Source: Phytoseiulus persimilis (lineage: Eukaryota > Arthropoda > Arachnida > Mesostigmata > Phytoseiidae). From it: a DNA stretch of 64,000 bases. The position numbers were made by a program, and so were the translations under genes. Shown here piece after piece: positions 53,782-64,000 of this stretch. The stretch is taken from positions 15,686,001 through 15,750,000 of the forward strand of contig CM075101.1 in assembly GCA_037576195.1 (NCBI GenBank), written 5' to 3'. The first letter of the stretch is position 1; the number at the start of each line of letters is the position of its first letter. The notes below the pieces were generated by a model. That model saw nothing but the letters and a program-made list of their open reading frames with translations. It was not told the DNA's origin and searched no databases.

Positions 53782-56700
53782 TACAATGGATGCTTCAAGG
53801 AACGCATTATTGATTCCCTAGAGTTATTCGATTCGGAATCGAGAGGAGGGGTGCCTCAGATATGTTTAAGTGCCGGTTGTTCGGGTGTTCCGGTAAGTGC
53901 CGGTTCTCTGCTTCAGATCTACGAAAATCCTTTCGCTGTGCCGGAAGCGCCTCCACTCATCGATTTCACGGAGACAAAAGATAGACACGGCATAACTCTC
54001 AGATACTCCGGCAGTACTCGCCCATAAGGGACTCTGATATAGCGCAGTATATCCTTGCGACCAATGGGAGGTTGTTCGATATTGACAATCGGGGTTTGGT
54101 CACTCGCAGAATCGACGTCATCGGTTCTGTACCAGAGCTCCCTTGCGTGAGTTCGAGTCTAAGTGAGGAAATTAGAAACGTCAGTCAGAACGAACTCAGA
54201 GATCCGTTTGAGCATGTTGTAACTGAAATACATGGTTCATGATCTATGGTGTCCGGGTGGGATCTGAGGAATCGAAGTTCAGGCCTCACCAGCCTTACAA
54301 AGACATCTCAAAGTTCCTTAAGTTGGCTATCGAGCTCGCGATCCTGAACTCAAGCTTCAAGCGCTTACACAGCGAGTTCACGGTAAAACTGAATAGGACC
54401 TTATCTTGGCTCACCCTACCGTTAGCTGGAGTCGGTCAGCTTCTTCGGAGAAGGAGAGACCGATCATTTTCTGGCTAGTTGCATTGGTAGTTGGAGGAGC
54501 CAGGGTCGTTAAATTCTGATATTTCTGCGATCGTTTTCAGAACGAAAAGCTTGTCGTGTGTGGGTCCACCCATTGTCGGCTCGAAAATCAGTCCCGCAGC
54601 TTATCTTTTCATTCCTCAGTGTACAGCAAGGTCAAGGCGAGAAGAAAGTCGACGAACGACCAAGCGTCCTGGTCTCTGCACTCTATGCCGCGTGGGCCGT
54701 TCGAGGCCGCTGGTCCGAAGTCGCCAAAACAAGCCAACCCGAGTCAAGTCATAGCGAAAGCCATACAAAGATGTGGAGTTTACATAAAGCTCCATGGTCG
54801 GGCAGTTCAGACCAACAGTGAAACATCTCATGTTGAGAAATTTTCCGGATTCGGCTCCCCCGGGGAGGAACGGGCAGATGAATCTCCCCTCGTCCTTGCT
54901 GTTTCGACGAGATCGTCGCCGACAGTCGTCGGAGACCAATTTCTCTCAACGCTTCCTGCGAGGATCTTTTAGACTGGAATGCTCCGGGACTGCCCCTCGA
55001 TTCATCAAGTGAATGTTCACTTGCTAGATTGATGTAGAGGGATCTGTGTTCCGTGTCCCGATATCGGAAATTCCGTGAGCCTTATATTTGAAGTCCAACG
55101 GTTCCAGTTCCATCTGACATCCGCACGGAGGCTCACCATTAGGGGTCGCAAATATCCACAAGTCGACGTGAGGACCCAAAATCTCAGATACGGGTTCAAA
55201 TTCCAGAATCTCTGATTCTGAGCCAGTGATGAACAGAATCAGAGGCTGACCGTGATTGGACACGATCGATTTTCATGTTTCTCCTTGCAAGGGTTCTGGG
55301 ATAGACTTACCCGGAATCATTCTCTCCTGACTCATTTTGGCTCGCAACGCTGTGAGAATCCGGATTTAAGGCTAGTGGTTCGACCATCTCGTAATCCTGC
55401 CCCTAAAATTGCTCTCGATCGTGATCCTCCTTTGACGAACGTCATCTAACGGCACCTCAGGAGACTGCGGGCAGGCGGGTAGACACTCGAATCACAATCA
55501 CCTTCCAGATGAGATAAGGAACTATGTTGACAACCGCTACGCGAGTGAGTTGGAAAGTTATTACTCGCAGATAAGCGCGGAGGAACTGAGGAAAATCCTC
55601 TATTAGACTTGTTCCAATACCATCGCTTGAGATCTACCGACATCCCCCCCCCCCCCAAAACGCTATAAGTCAGGCTGAATGTCTGATGAGCGAACGTATT
55701 CATCCGTGCGACTGTACCACGGGCAACCTCGCCCACTGCAGGCACGTTATGTTACCATGCCCTATTCAGAGATGAATGAATCAGTCACATTGCTGTAAAA
55801 AAAATGAAAACATGAATCTGGCTTCGAACACAGGATTTCGCGCCTCCATCTAGACTCGTTGACTCGGACTCGTCTCGCAGTCTGCGACCCCTACTCACGA
55901 TCCTCATCGATCGCATCCTGTGAAAACCCGGTCGACAGCCTAACGCATGCTTTCAGGGGCCGATCAACGAAACCGCGATGCGACTCTGGGCAATCGACGA
56001 CATAATGATAAGATCCTACGTGAACAGTCTGCTATGCCGTGATTTATCCCGCGAATTCGCGAGCAAATGGATCTCCGAATGAGGAAACTCGATCTGAAGT
56101 CGATGATCTGGTCGGTTGCATCCAGAGAGTATCATCCGGTCCAGCATCAGAGGGCGGGTCGAGAATCATTCTAGGAGAACGATTTCTCTTTCCCGTTCCG
56201 GAATTCTCAGGGGAATCGATCGCGAAGGAGCACCGTGCGCCCGATCTCACACTCAGCAACCTGTGAAGTCTGCGAACTGTCAACGGTTGAATTCCATTCG
56301 ACATTATTTCGCAACGGCTCGATGGCTTCCCGTCCCAGAACAGCCATCTAGACGTACCTGTACGGTTCTTTGTCGTTACCCGGGAGCAGATGTGAAGGGA
56401 ACCAAGTTACTCTTGGGGTATCCGCGGAGCTGACTTGGCCCTGACGTGCGCTCATCTCTACTAGCTACCCTTATCTATGGATGCTGTCATATACTGACCC
56501 GGCGCATACAAGGGCGGAAACACCCCCCTCATCCAAGTCTCACAACGGAACGAGACCGTTCGAGAGAGTTGGATGCTCTCCTGAAGCCGAGGAACAGAAA
56601 GAAGGACAATTTCCCATTCACTCACGGGATGATAGCTGCAAGCTGAATCAAGATCACGGTTGCCCTTCTCCTTGCCATAGCTCAGACGCTAGTAGATATT

Positions 56701-57676
56701 TTACGAATCTGTTATTTATCGCTCTTATGAAAGGCGCATCTCCTCCCGTGTCGTGTTCGTTGATTCGAGAGCATTTCAAAGTTCGAAACGGTATTTATTC
56801 GTCTCTCATCCCTCTCCAATATGGCCCAACACGCCCCATCTGCATCTCTCACTAGAGAAGTCAGGGTTGCAGATTGCAGGGCTGAGAGGCGCGGAAGAGG
56901 TGAAGTTCTGTGAATCTCTCTGACCGCAATAAAAAATTCGCCTCACCTCAGGCACAGGGACATGCCCCAAAGGGCTGAGGGAGGCAGGAATGCGGAGTTG
57001 CGTCTCTATCTCTCGAGAGGGCGCAAAGCTGAGAACAGACGAAGTCGAAATACTGTCATTCTCCTCCACGGCAGCAGAAATCAAATCCCGATCAGGAACA
57101 AAGTCGCGACCCAAAGAGCTGAGGGGGCGCAGAATCGGAGTTCCAGTTCGATCCATCAAAGACGCTTTATCATGATATGAATGACTGTAAAATGTTGCAA
57201 GAGCTAGGGAACCGGCGCGAACGGTGAATTCAGTGGAACTGCTCAGCTTCATCATCCACAACGGGTATGAGAGGGTGTTTTCAGCAACGTCGACCTCGAC
57301 ATGCTCCAAAATCACCAATCACCGATCGAATCCTGAAAACGCGGTATGGAATATGCGTCTTTTGGAGACCTATCGAGCGAAAATATATCCACTAGCGGCT
57401 GAGTTATGGCCAAAAGAAGGGCAACAATGATCGTGGCTCGGCTTCGACTATCATCCTGCAGGAGGAAATTTCCCAATACGAGATCAGCGGAATGATATTC
57501 TAGCTTTTGATCCCTGAAGCCATATCCCGACTTCTCTCGAAGAACGCGATGCCTTTGTCATGACATGCGATCCGTCTTTCGTCCATGAGAAATGCGGAAG
57601 ATTCCTGGCCATCTTGTGCGTGTTCTGAGCACAACTGTTACTTCTATCGATCGCTTCGGCTCTTCAATCTCCCAAG
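53782..57676. other. No recognisable gene; a few coding-like stretches
   Basis: Around 53910-54240 (plus) two stretches read like exons: after CTTCAG, IYENPFAVPEAPPLIDFTE; and after CCGGCAG, DSDIAQYILATNGRLFDID to a TGA. A 79-codon frame follows at 54239-54478. I know no family for them and cannot close a gene. Elsewhere: a poly-C run at 55644-55658, a 14-kDa-size frame at 55745-55446 minus without a domain, and a roughly 150-bp duplication at 56968-57150 (CCCAAAG-GCTGAGGG blocks). Confidence 0.3.
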
Positions 57677-57835
57677 ATGCCAGAAATTGAGATTCCGATC
57701 AAGATTCCGAACGTCGACATCCAGTTCGAATTCCCCCCGGGAAATCATGTTTCCGTGAGCGCATCGCGAAAGAACTGGATTCTCTCTCTTGATAAAGTTT
57801 GCGTGATGGATGACGTGGGTCGTTCCAGCGAATGA
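57677..57835 (+). CDS. Small hypothetical ORF, 52 residues
   Basis: ATG 57677 to TGA 57833-57835. It begins MPEIEIPIKIPNVDIQFEFP, an alternating hydrophobic-polar pattern that looks like a beta-strand segment. No signal peptide or family. Could be a first exon. Weak support. Confidence 0.2.
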   Translation: MPEIEIPIKIPNVDIQFEFPPGNHVSVSASRKNWILSLDKVCVMDDVGRSSE

Positions 57836-58326
57836 CGTGTTCGACGTTGTCCAGGAATAAAATGAATGAAGAGTCAGTCGCCCGACCGTTCGTCACCAGA
57901 AACGGTATCGTCACACAAAGCGAGTTGAACGATCCGGATAACTTGTGTCTCCTGCGATCACGAACGCAGCCGAGTTCCAGTCGGAGATTCTCAGCGGGTA
58001 CTCTCCATTCTTCAAAACTTTCGCTTGCAAGACCGTCGGTGTTCACTGGTGCGGAAAAAGAATGGATTCAGGAGAATAACAGGCGCGATCTATTGAGTCT
58101 CCGAGATTGAGCCGACAGACTCTTGGGGCACTTCGCCTGATACAGGCCTCGAGCGCTCCCCTGGGAAGGCGTCATGAAGTTCTCATTTTACGCGGTCGAT
58201 CAGCCGAACAAACTGCGGACCAGCGCTCCTTTCCGCCCGGGCTGTATGTGTCTCTCCCAGCAACAAAAGGTCGAGCTCTCATTCCCCGATGCAATAGGGA
58301 GAAGCAAGTCCTTCCTCGTGCTCAAG

Positions 58327-60453
58327 ATGAACTTGACATTTTTCCTCGCAGTGTGGACACTCAGCATCCATGAGACTTCGAGCGATTCCGAGTTGCCCTC
58401 TCATCCACCAAGTTCCAGGAGTGCAAGCGGGTTACTTCAGAGGATCTGTGAAGCGATTTGCTCGCCGACTAAAAGAAATGAGAGCCTGACTTTCGTCTTT
58501 GTGCTCTTCACGACAGCCGACTTCAAAGCATCGTTCAACTACCTTTGGCGGCTACCTCGCTCTAAAATGTATCTATCACATGAGTATTTTCCCTTGAAAG
58601 TCAACGAAAGAATGATCGCGATTTCATGGGAACGTGACTACAAGGAATCGTTTCGGCACGTGACTGAGTACTGGGACCTCTCTAAATGGTGCGGAACGAG
58701 AGTTTGCGGACATGAGGTGGGCCCTCTTGATCAGTTCCATTTAGATCAACGCCTCCTAATACAAGTCCGCGAAATGAAGAACTATGAATGGACTTATTTC
58801 CCTGCGCTCAGAATTCGAAAAATCCTTTCAAAAAGCCTGGGAGAGACGTTCTATTACCATCATTATCGAAGCACGCTTGTCGTGCTGAGGGAACTGGATG
58901 GAGATCGATTGCATTCGAGCGTAGTCATCAAAAGATCAGATCGCGTCATCGGCGGGATACTCATGGAGCTGAAAGTAAAACCGCTGTCGATCAATGACGC
59001 GAGCAGTGCATTTGATCCAGTCGATTCCATTAGGAACCGTAGTTACGATTTCGAACTGAAGTTCCATTTCATCTCATTCGCCAAGTCGAATTCCGGTGAC
59101 CGCATCGGATTTGAAAGCTGCAACAAGGTAAGTGTCTTGCACAGGTCGATTACCCCGTTCGCCGAGGACCCCACTGTCAAAAAACCGTCCCGGTTGTACA
59201 ACCGAGACGCCTTGGACTTCCTCCGTACAGTATCCCAGGTTTTCCCTGGATAGGGTGCTGGGGAAGCGATGGCTTGCTTCTAAAATTCCGATATTTTGCA
59301 GAATAAACACAATTACGTGTATGCGTATAGCTATCGCTCTGCCCGATTAGCCGTTCCTCTCCCGTGGGAAACCCGTTTGGTATCGAAGCTGCCGCACTAC
59401 ATGGCCGTTGAACTTCCGCTCACGATCTTATCACTCGTGATCCTGCCGTGGATACTTTCGATTCGGCGCTATCGAACTCTCCTCCGATCCTCATCCGTTT
59501 GGAACAGCTCCTACCATCTCCTCAGTGGCAATAGCGATCATTCCCTCATTTCCACTTTTGATCAGGGAATCGTGATTCTGACAATCTGTGGTCTCGTGTC
59601 ATTGTTGACGCAGTTCCCGATCAACCTCCTGAAAGGAGAAGTGATTTCGTCACCATTCGAACAGAGAGTGCATCCCTCCAACTGCGAAGTGGAAAGCTGC
59701 CAATCTGTCGAAGAACGCTGGCAATGGTTTAGGGTGAAGGAGCGAGAACCTACCTATGAGGTTGATATTATAGCGTTGAAGAACGAAGACGTGAGGGATC
59801 CACAACGAGCCTCCGTTTCCGAGGCAAATTTGCACAAACGATGCTTCACTAAGGCTTGGTCAACCGCTGAAATGTTAAACTGGACCAAGCTCGCTCTTCT
59901 CGCTCAATATCATACCATATGCAACGACCCCGACTTGATGGAGCTCCAGCTGAATAATTTCGATGGAAGAAGATTGGTGTTTGAAAAACTAGGCCGTTCA
60001 GACGCCTCTCAAGCCATCTGTTCTCATGGCGTGAGTCATGGCGGTCACGTTTCGGCCAAGAGTCTTTCCAAACTTTTGCAACGGATTCTGGAGCACGACT
60101 TACTGAAATATCATCACGTTAATGACACACTCAACCCCCGGAACCATTTCGAAGATCGTTTCTGGAACAATGGGAAGCAGGAGCTTACCTGGGGACGTCC
60201 AGAGAGAATAAAGTCAAAAGTAGATGAAGTGATCGAGAATCTTGAGGATCGATACGAAGATTTCAGGATGCAAGGAGATCCTGAACCCGTCAAACCTATC
60301 GAATTCGCAAGTGTGAAGCTAATCTTTGCAACGGTTTTCGGATCATCTCTGGCTCTTCTCGTATATTCTACATCTAAGAGCTGCTACCAGCGGAAAGTAT
60401 GGTTCAGGGTGAGTCAACATCCAACACCGATGGTTGGAGCTAGAAAGTGGTAG
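58327..60453 (+). CDS. Ionotropic receptor-like protein (IR copy 2), intact, two exons
   Basis: Exons 58327-59127 and 59302-60453 (donor AAG|GTAAGT, acceptor TTTGCAG, phase 0) give 650 residues. The start at 58327 was chosen because it gives a signal peptide (MNLTFFLAVWTLSI); the frame is open further upstream. Exon 1 is the extracellular N-terminal lobe. Exon 2 has ARLAVPLPWETRL, M1 (PLTILSLVILPWILSI), a pore-loop-like YHLLSGN stretch, M2 (GIVILTICGLVSLLTQF), lobe 2 with several Cys, and M3 (LIFATVFGSSLALLVYS), then a short cytoplasmic tail. This is the S1-M1-P-M2-S2-M3 order of the glutamate receptor/IR family. The divergent sequence suggests a taste or smell receptor, not a co-receptor. 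It is paralogous to the broken copy 24 kb upstream. Confidence 0.8.
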
Positions 60454-61682
60454 CTCAGTACGATTGAGGCGCCCAGATGCAAAACGTCGCAACTCCAAAT
60501 TTATGGAAGTCGAGTTGTCAGTCAGAAATCCATCCAACCGATTCCCGATAGCGTTATCTTGCGTTTTTTTCTCGAAAACCCTTCACTCCTCGTTTTCCTC
60601 CACATTTTGCGTTAGCTAGGAAAGCGCAAAATAATGTTATCGGAACTCAGTTCGGTTAATTTCCGACTCACAACTCGACTTTTTCCTCTCCAATTATCGA
60701 GCAGGAGCTGGTGGTTCAGTGGCTACCGCGTAGAGTTCTTCGTCGGAATTATAGTAGAATGGCTTTAGTTGAAAGAACAAATCGCATGATTTTGTTTCTT
60801 ACGTATTTCTTACGTCCACATTTCGAAGCTCACTCGCTCTCTCGATCCTGTTGTGATAGAATCAGATAAAACGCATAAGCCTCACAGCCGTCCCTGTCGT
60901 CGAGCGTCTTCGAGTCCCGCGTTGTTGAGGACCCTGGCGAGGAACACATAGTACGGTATGAGAGATGCTCAAGGGATGGGTTTCCGAGCTCATCTGAGTA
61001 TGAGCTCTCTTTCACCCCAAAGGAATTCCCCCTCGACAGCAACTCCAGAGCGTCGGCAGCTCGTACCATACTTCCTCGTTTTGTGACTCGATTTCGAGGA
61101 ACTTTCGGGCGGTCGCGTCACTCACATTCGAGCTGCAGGCATCATAAACGTTTGAATGTACATCTATAGATCGATTTCGATTCCTTATGTGAGAACGAAG
61201 AATGCCCTTCGTGAATCAGAAGAACTCTCGGCTCCTTAAAATTGGTATTTTTCTCTATCGACGCAGAACTCCTGAAATGATCAAAACCGTCCAGCAGCGG
61301 ACCGAGTAAAATCGTCGATCAGCTGCTGGCTCCTTCGCGAGAACTCGAGATTGGTGCGTCCACAAAGACTGTGCGTACTCGTGGGCTTTGTCGATTCCCT
61401 CTTCAGCCATCTCAGATGTTCCCTCATCAGTTCCCCCTTGGAGGTCAGTAACATTGATTTGGACCGGAGAATCGTCCACTGCGATAACCGATCAATTGAG
61501 AGCGATTCTCAGTAGCGGGAGCATGGCATCTTTACTATATATATATCTTTTATAAACTGCGAACGCCGCGATGAGCCTCGGTTTCGTTGGGTTAATGGCA
61601 GAAAACGATTTCGCAGAGTAGCGGTATCACCGCTGGGTGGGCTGAGTGAATAATTCAAAAAATCAAATCCCAATCTGGTAGG
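60454..61682. other. No recognisable gene
   Basis: Two minus frames (61069-60830 and 61479-61255) of 74-79 codons have no domain. A short TA repeat lies at about 61540-61551. No AATAAA was found close after the IR gene. Confidence 0.4.
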
Positions 61683-62590
61683 ATGGACAGAATCAATCCA
61701 GAGAGCACGCTGCATAAAATGCATGCTACGTCAACATGGGACTATAACAGATTCGAAATCTCAAAAGCCCAATGGAAGGCGACAGCTGTCTCGCAATTAA
61801 CGCATTGTAATGCGGTGACGGTCATGACGAAAAAACTGCGAGACCTTCTAGAAACATCCCAAAGGAACCCAGGAAGATGGGCTATCGGTATAACTGGATA
61901 CAAGGTAGCCGAAGAATTCATACAAGGTGAGCTTGGGTGGTCCTCCTTTGACGCGACAGAATCCCAGAGCGAACTTCGATGTATGAAGAGAGTCCAGACG
62001 ACGCCCGACGAACGATGGTCGAAAGCCATCTTGAACTTCGTGGAATTCCTGGGAATATAAACAGAGTGTCGAACTCTAGTGTCGCGAGCCCAAGAGCTGA
62101 ACGAGATATACGGCTGCGATCAAATCATAGCAATGTTCTCGGCGCAAGGGAAGCCAGCTCTGAACGCATGCAATTCTCAAATCAAGAAGAGGATACGCGG
62201 AAAGCTTGAGCAGAGCTGGAGAGAAGAGATGATCTTCAAGCCCAGTTTGGAACTATCCCGGAAAGGGAAACTATCCCTCGGTGTACGAAGCAGCCTCTAC
62301 GAAAATCGGCGAGGTGATGCTATCCTAGCTCTGGCAAGAGCAGGCATGCTTCCAACCAGAACGCACGCGATGTATTCCAACGGGCAGGAAAGCAGTACCT
62401 GCCTAAGGTGCGGCCTGTACGAAGAAAATGTGAAACACGTCATCGTCGAATGCAACGACGCCCACTTCACAGAAGATGATCTCCTCGAACGACTAGGACT
62501 CCTCGAGGAGAAACAGAACCCATCTCTGCTGTAGAAAACGAGAAGAATCCTAGAAAACTGGGAGAAAGTAGTCCATCTGATCCGCACCTG
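61683..62590 (+). pseudogene. LINE 3' part: ORF2 C-terminus with zinc motif
   Basis: 61683-62060 reads TVMTKKLRDLLETSQRNPGRWA, then GITGYKVAEEFIQGELGWSSF and DERWSKAILNF. 62079-62534 continues with ELNEIYGCDQIIAMFS, NRRGDAILALARAGMLPTRTH and the zinc cluster CLRCGLYEENVKHVIVEC. This is the connector and C-terminal region of a LINE of the kind common in ticks and mites. Reverse transcriptase blocks are missing, and a TAA at 62058-62060 breaks the frame. A different LINE family from that in the GR 3' region. Confidence 0.8.
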
Positions 62591-62951
62591 ACATGAAAGG
62601 CTGAGAAGAGCTCAATGTAACATACAAATCACTCCAATCTGTATCAAAAAATACCCATACCACATCCGATTCCAAGGAGAAGTTTCGTGGGATTAGATTA
62701 TCTGGAGATCTGTGTTCGCCCGCCTGCGCTAGCCGACCATCGCAGCTGCTTTTGCAGCTGAGCGCATCCCTGTCACCAGTTGAATCAGATTTTTCCGCTC
62801 TCGCTGCAAGAGTAAATAACGCGAAGGGAATCAGCGTCAGACATCGAAACGAGCTGAAAGAACTGGCAGTCAATGCTGAAAATCGAAACTCTACAGAGAA
62901 CAGCTGGTGTAAGTCAATCATATGCCTTGATGAGAATGTATCACCATTCCC
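62591..62951. other. LINE 3' end and intergenic sequence
   Basis: The minus strand is open from 62957 to 62550 and contains a hydrophobic CLTLIPFALFTLAARA stretch like a signal peptide, but it runs into the LINE, so I do not call a gene. Confidence 0.3.
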
Positions 62952-63621
62952 ATGCATTCAATGGAAATATTCTCCCTCTTGACTGTAGCGGCTGTCCTGC
63001 TTGCCAGCCCTGGAACCTCCGAAGGTGAGTTGAACTTGTTTGCAGCGCGGTCTCTGACTTCTCAGATCCTTGGAATCGGCTATAATACCTCCAGCGGGGT
63101 GCTTCTGACGCCGAAGCCTGGGAGAAATGATTTTTAGCCGGGGGGCGCACCCCTCTATCGGTTGAGCGACGCCAGATACCAAATCTGGGCGACTCCATGA
63201 AGAAAAGATACCATTTGTTGCCGCTTCGAAACTAGAGTATCTGGCTCTGTTATTTCAGCTCAAGACACACTGAAAGACGCACCGACTCAATACAGGTCGA
63301 AGATGTCCCCGAGGCTACCGCTGGGATTCAATGAGACGAGTTTGCGGTGGGTGAGCTAACGGCTCTTAATTCACTTGGCTGCACTCGAACCCCTCCGTTC
63401 AGAACTCCGAGTACCTCATTTCGAGAGCTTTCTCTCCGTGCACTGCGATGGGATCCTGCATTCCTAAGGATTCACGAGCTCCGCACAACGGTGTCTGCAA
63501 ACGGAGAAAATTGAGACCGCCTTGGAACCACGGAGCCTCTCACGATACCAACCATCGGAGTCAATACAGAGCTTTAATCTGTCTATTTTCTGACAGTGGG
63601 GATAATCGTCAACGGCGGTAA
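62952..63621 (+). CDS. Small secreted protein, three exons, unrecognised
   Basis: Assembled from splice sites. Exon 62952-63024 ends GAAG|GTGAGT (phase 1), exon 63259-63350 sits between TTTCAG and GTGAGC (phase 0), and exon 63403-63621 follows GTTCAG and ends in TAA. All phases agree, giving 127 residues. The first ~24 residues are a signal peptide (EIFSLLTVAAVLLA, then SPGTSEA). The mature part has a linker with MSPRLPLGFNET (one N-glycosylation site), then three Cys in PCTAMGSCIPK and GVCKRRK with a dibasic run. The odd Cys number and the basic site suggest a processed peptide or a further unread splice. No family recognised. Confidence 0.5.
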
Positions 63622-64000
63622 ATGATGGCGACGAACACCCTCGTCTGTTTGTGAGAATCATTCATGAATGTTCTCGATGGACAATTGTGGTCTGTACTCC
63701 AATGCGGTCAGCAACAGGCCAGCATCCGATTGCACCTCAGACACTCCGATTAAGACTTGCTCAACTAATGGAAACATGCAGAAATAAAGAAGCACCGTTT
63801 AGTGGTCCATAGCCCAGACTACTACTGGCGCAGTCGCAGTGAAGATGCCAGATACTCGTAATTTCGCAATCAAGGAAAAAGGTCTGTTGTCAACATAAAG
63901 GTTGTCAACATTTCTCTGCAAACTGATAGAGGAGACTGAAACAGTGGAATTCTTCGAAAACACCCCGGCTTGTGTGGCGTCTCATGTGAAGTTGGGCCAA
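63622..64000. other. No recognisable gene
   Basis: Short frames only. AATAAA is at 63783-63788 (in AGAAATAAAGAAG), about 160 bp after the preceding gene, and could be its polyadenylation signal. Confidence 0.35.

Noticed and set aside
55644-55658. Poly-C run as a link to the transposon arm at 1370
   Set aside because: The flanks of the two poly-C runs share nothing.
58174-58326. Upstream start for the intact IR
   Set aside because: It would bury the signal peptide. The ATG at 58327 fits the paralogue.
1-64000. CRISPR arrays, bacterial operons, replication origins
   Set aside because: Introns, polyadenylation signals and eukaryotic mobile elements throughout. The tandem repeats have no spacers.

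Overview
This looks like a stretch of arthropod nuclear DNA. A mite or other arachnid is my best guess, but no ribosomal or mitochondrial marker is present to prove it. The pointers are: split genes with small GT-AG introns and AATAAA signals; S1 proteases of the kind mites carry as gut enzymes; divergent ionotropic receptors (IR) and a gustatory receptor (GR); a diapausin-type peptide; and BEL/Pao, LINE, Helitron, hAT, pogo/Tigger and DDE_Tnp_4 elements. Host genes are compact and sit in gene-poor sequence packed with mobile-element debris.

Layout. 1-4.5 kb: a decayed DNA transposon with arms of about 0.75 kb in inverted orientation; each arm holds a 45-bp tandem array, and between them lies a broken transposase with a SWIM-like zinc motif. 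5.7 kb: a one-exon diapausin-like secreted peptide. 9.3-12.1 kb: a Helitron scrap and two LINE fragments. 14.9-15.8 kb: a seven-finger C2H2 protein. 19.9-31.7 kb: three paralogous four-exon S1 proteases in one orientation with identical intron phases; two share a core promoter. A 180-bp inverted repeat brackets the first two. 29.5-29.8 kb: a 45-bp minisatellite related to the arrays in the first transposon.

32.7-43.4 kb: a hAT scrap, then a two-exon IR gene whose second exon is split by a complete, recent BEL/Pao retrotransposon (no difference seen between its LTRs, 5-bp target duplication, 1850-codon gag-pol open reading frame, extra antisense ORF). 44.1-47.6 kb: an inverted-repeat pair around a Tigger-like transposase pseudogene and a Helitron/PIF1-type helicase remnant. 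48.3-49.5 kb: a non-autonomous hAT with a perfect 8-bp target duplication. 50.5-53.8 kb: an intact one-exon GR gene whose stop codon lies inside the 13-bp target duplication of a 5'-truncated LINE. 58.3-60.5 kb: an intact two-exon IR, paralogous to the broken one. 61.7-62.6 kb: a LINE 3' part. 63.0-63.6 kb: a three-exon small secreted protein that I assembled from splice sites.

How it fits together: the host genes fall into three accessory classes, namely chemosensation (IR, GR, IR), secreted proteolysis (three S1 proteases) and secreted defence-type peptides. Mobile elements have inserted inside or next to several of them. Long intervals at 12-14.8, 15.9-19, 21.4-23.2, 26.3-28.6, 53.8-57.6 and 60.5-61.6 kb hold nothing I can identify.
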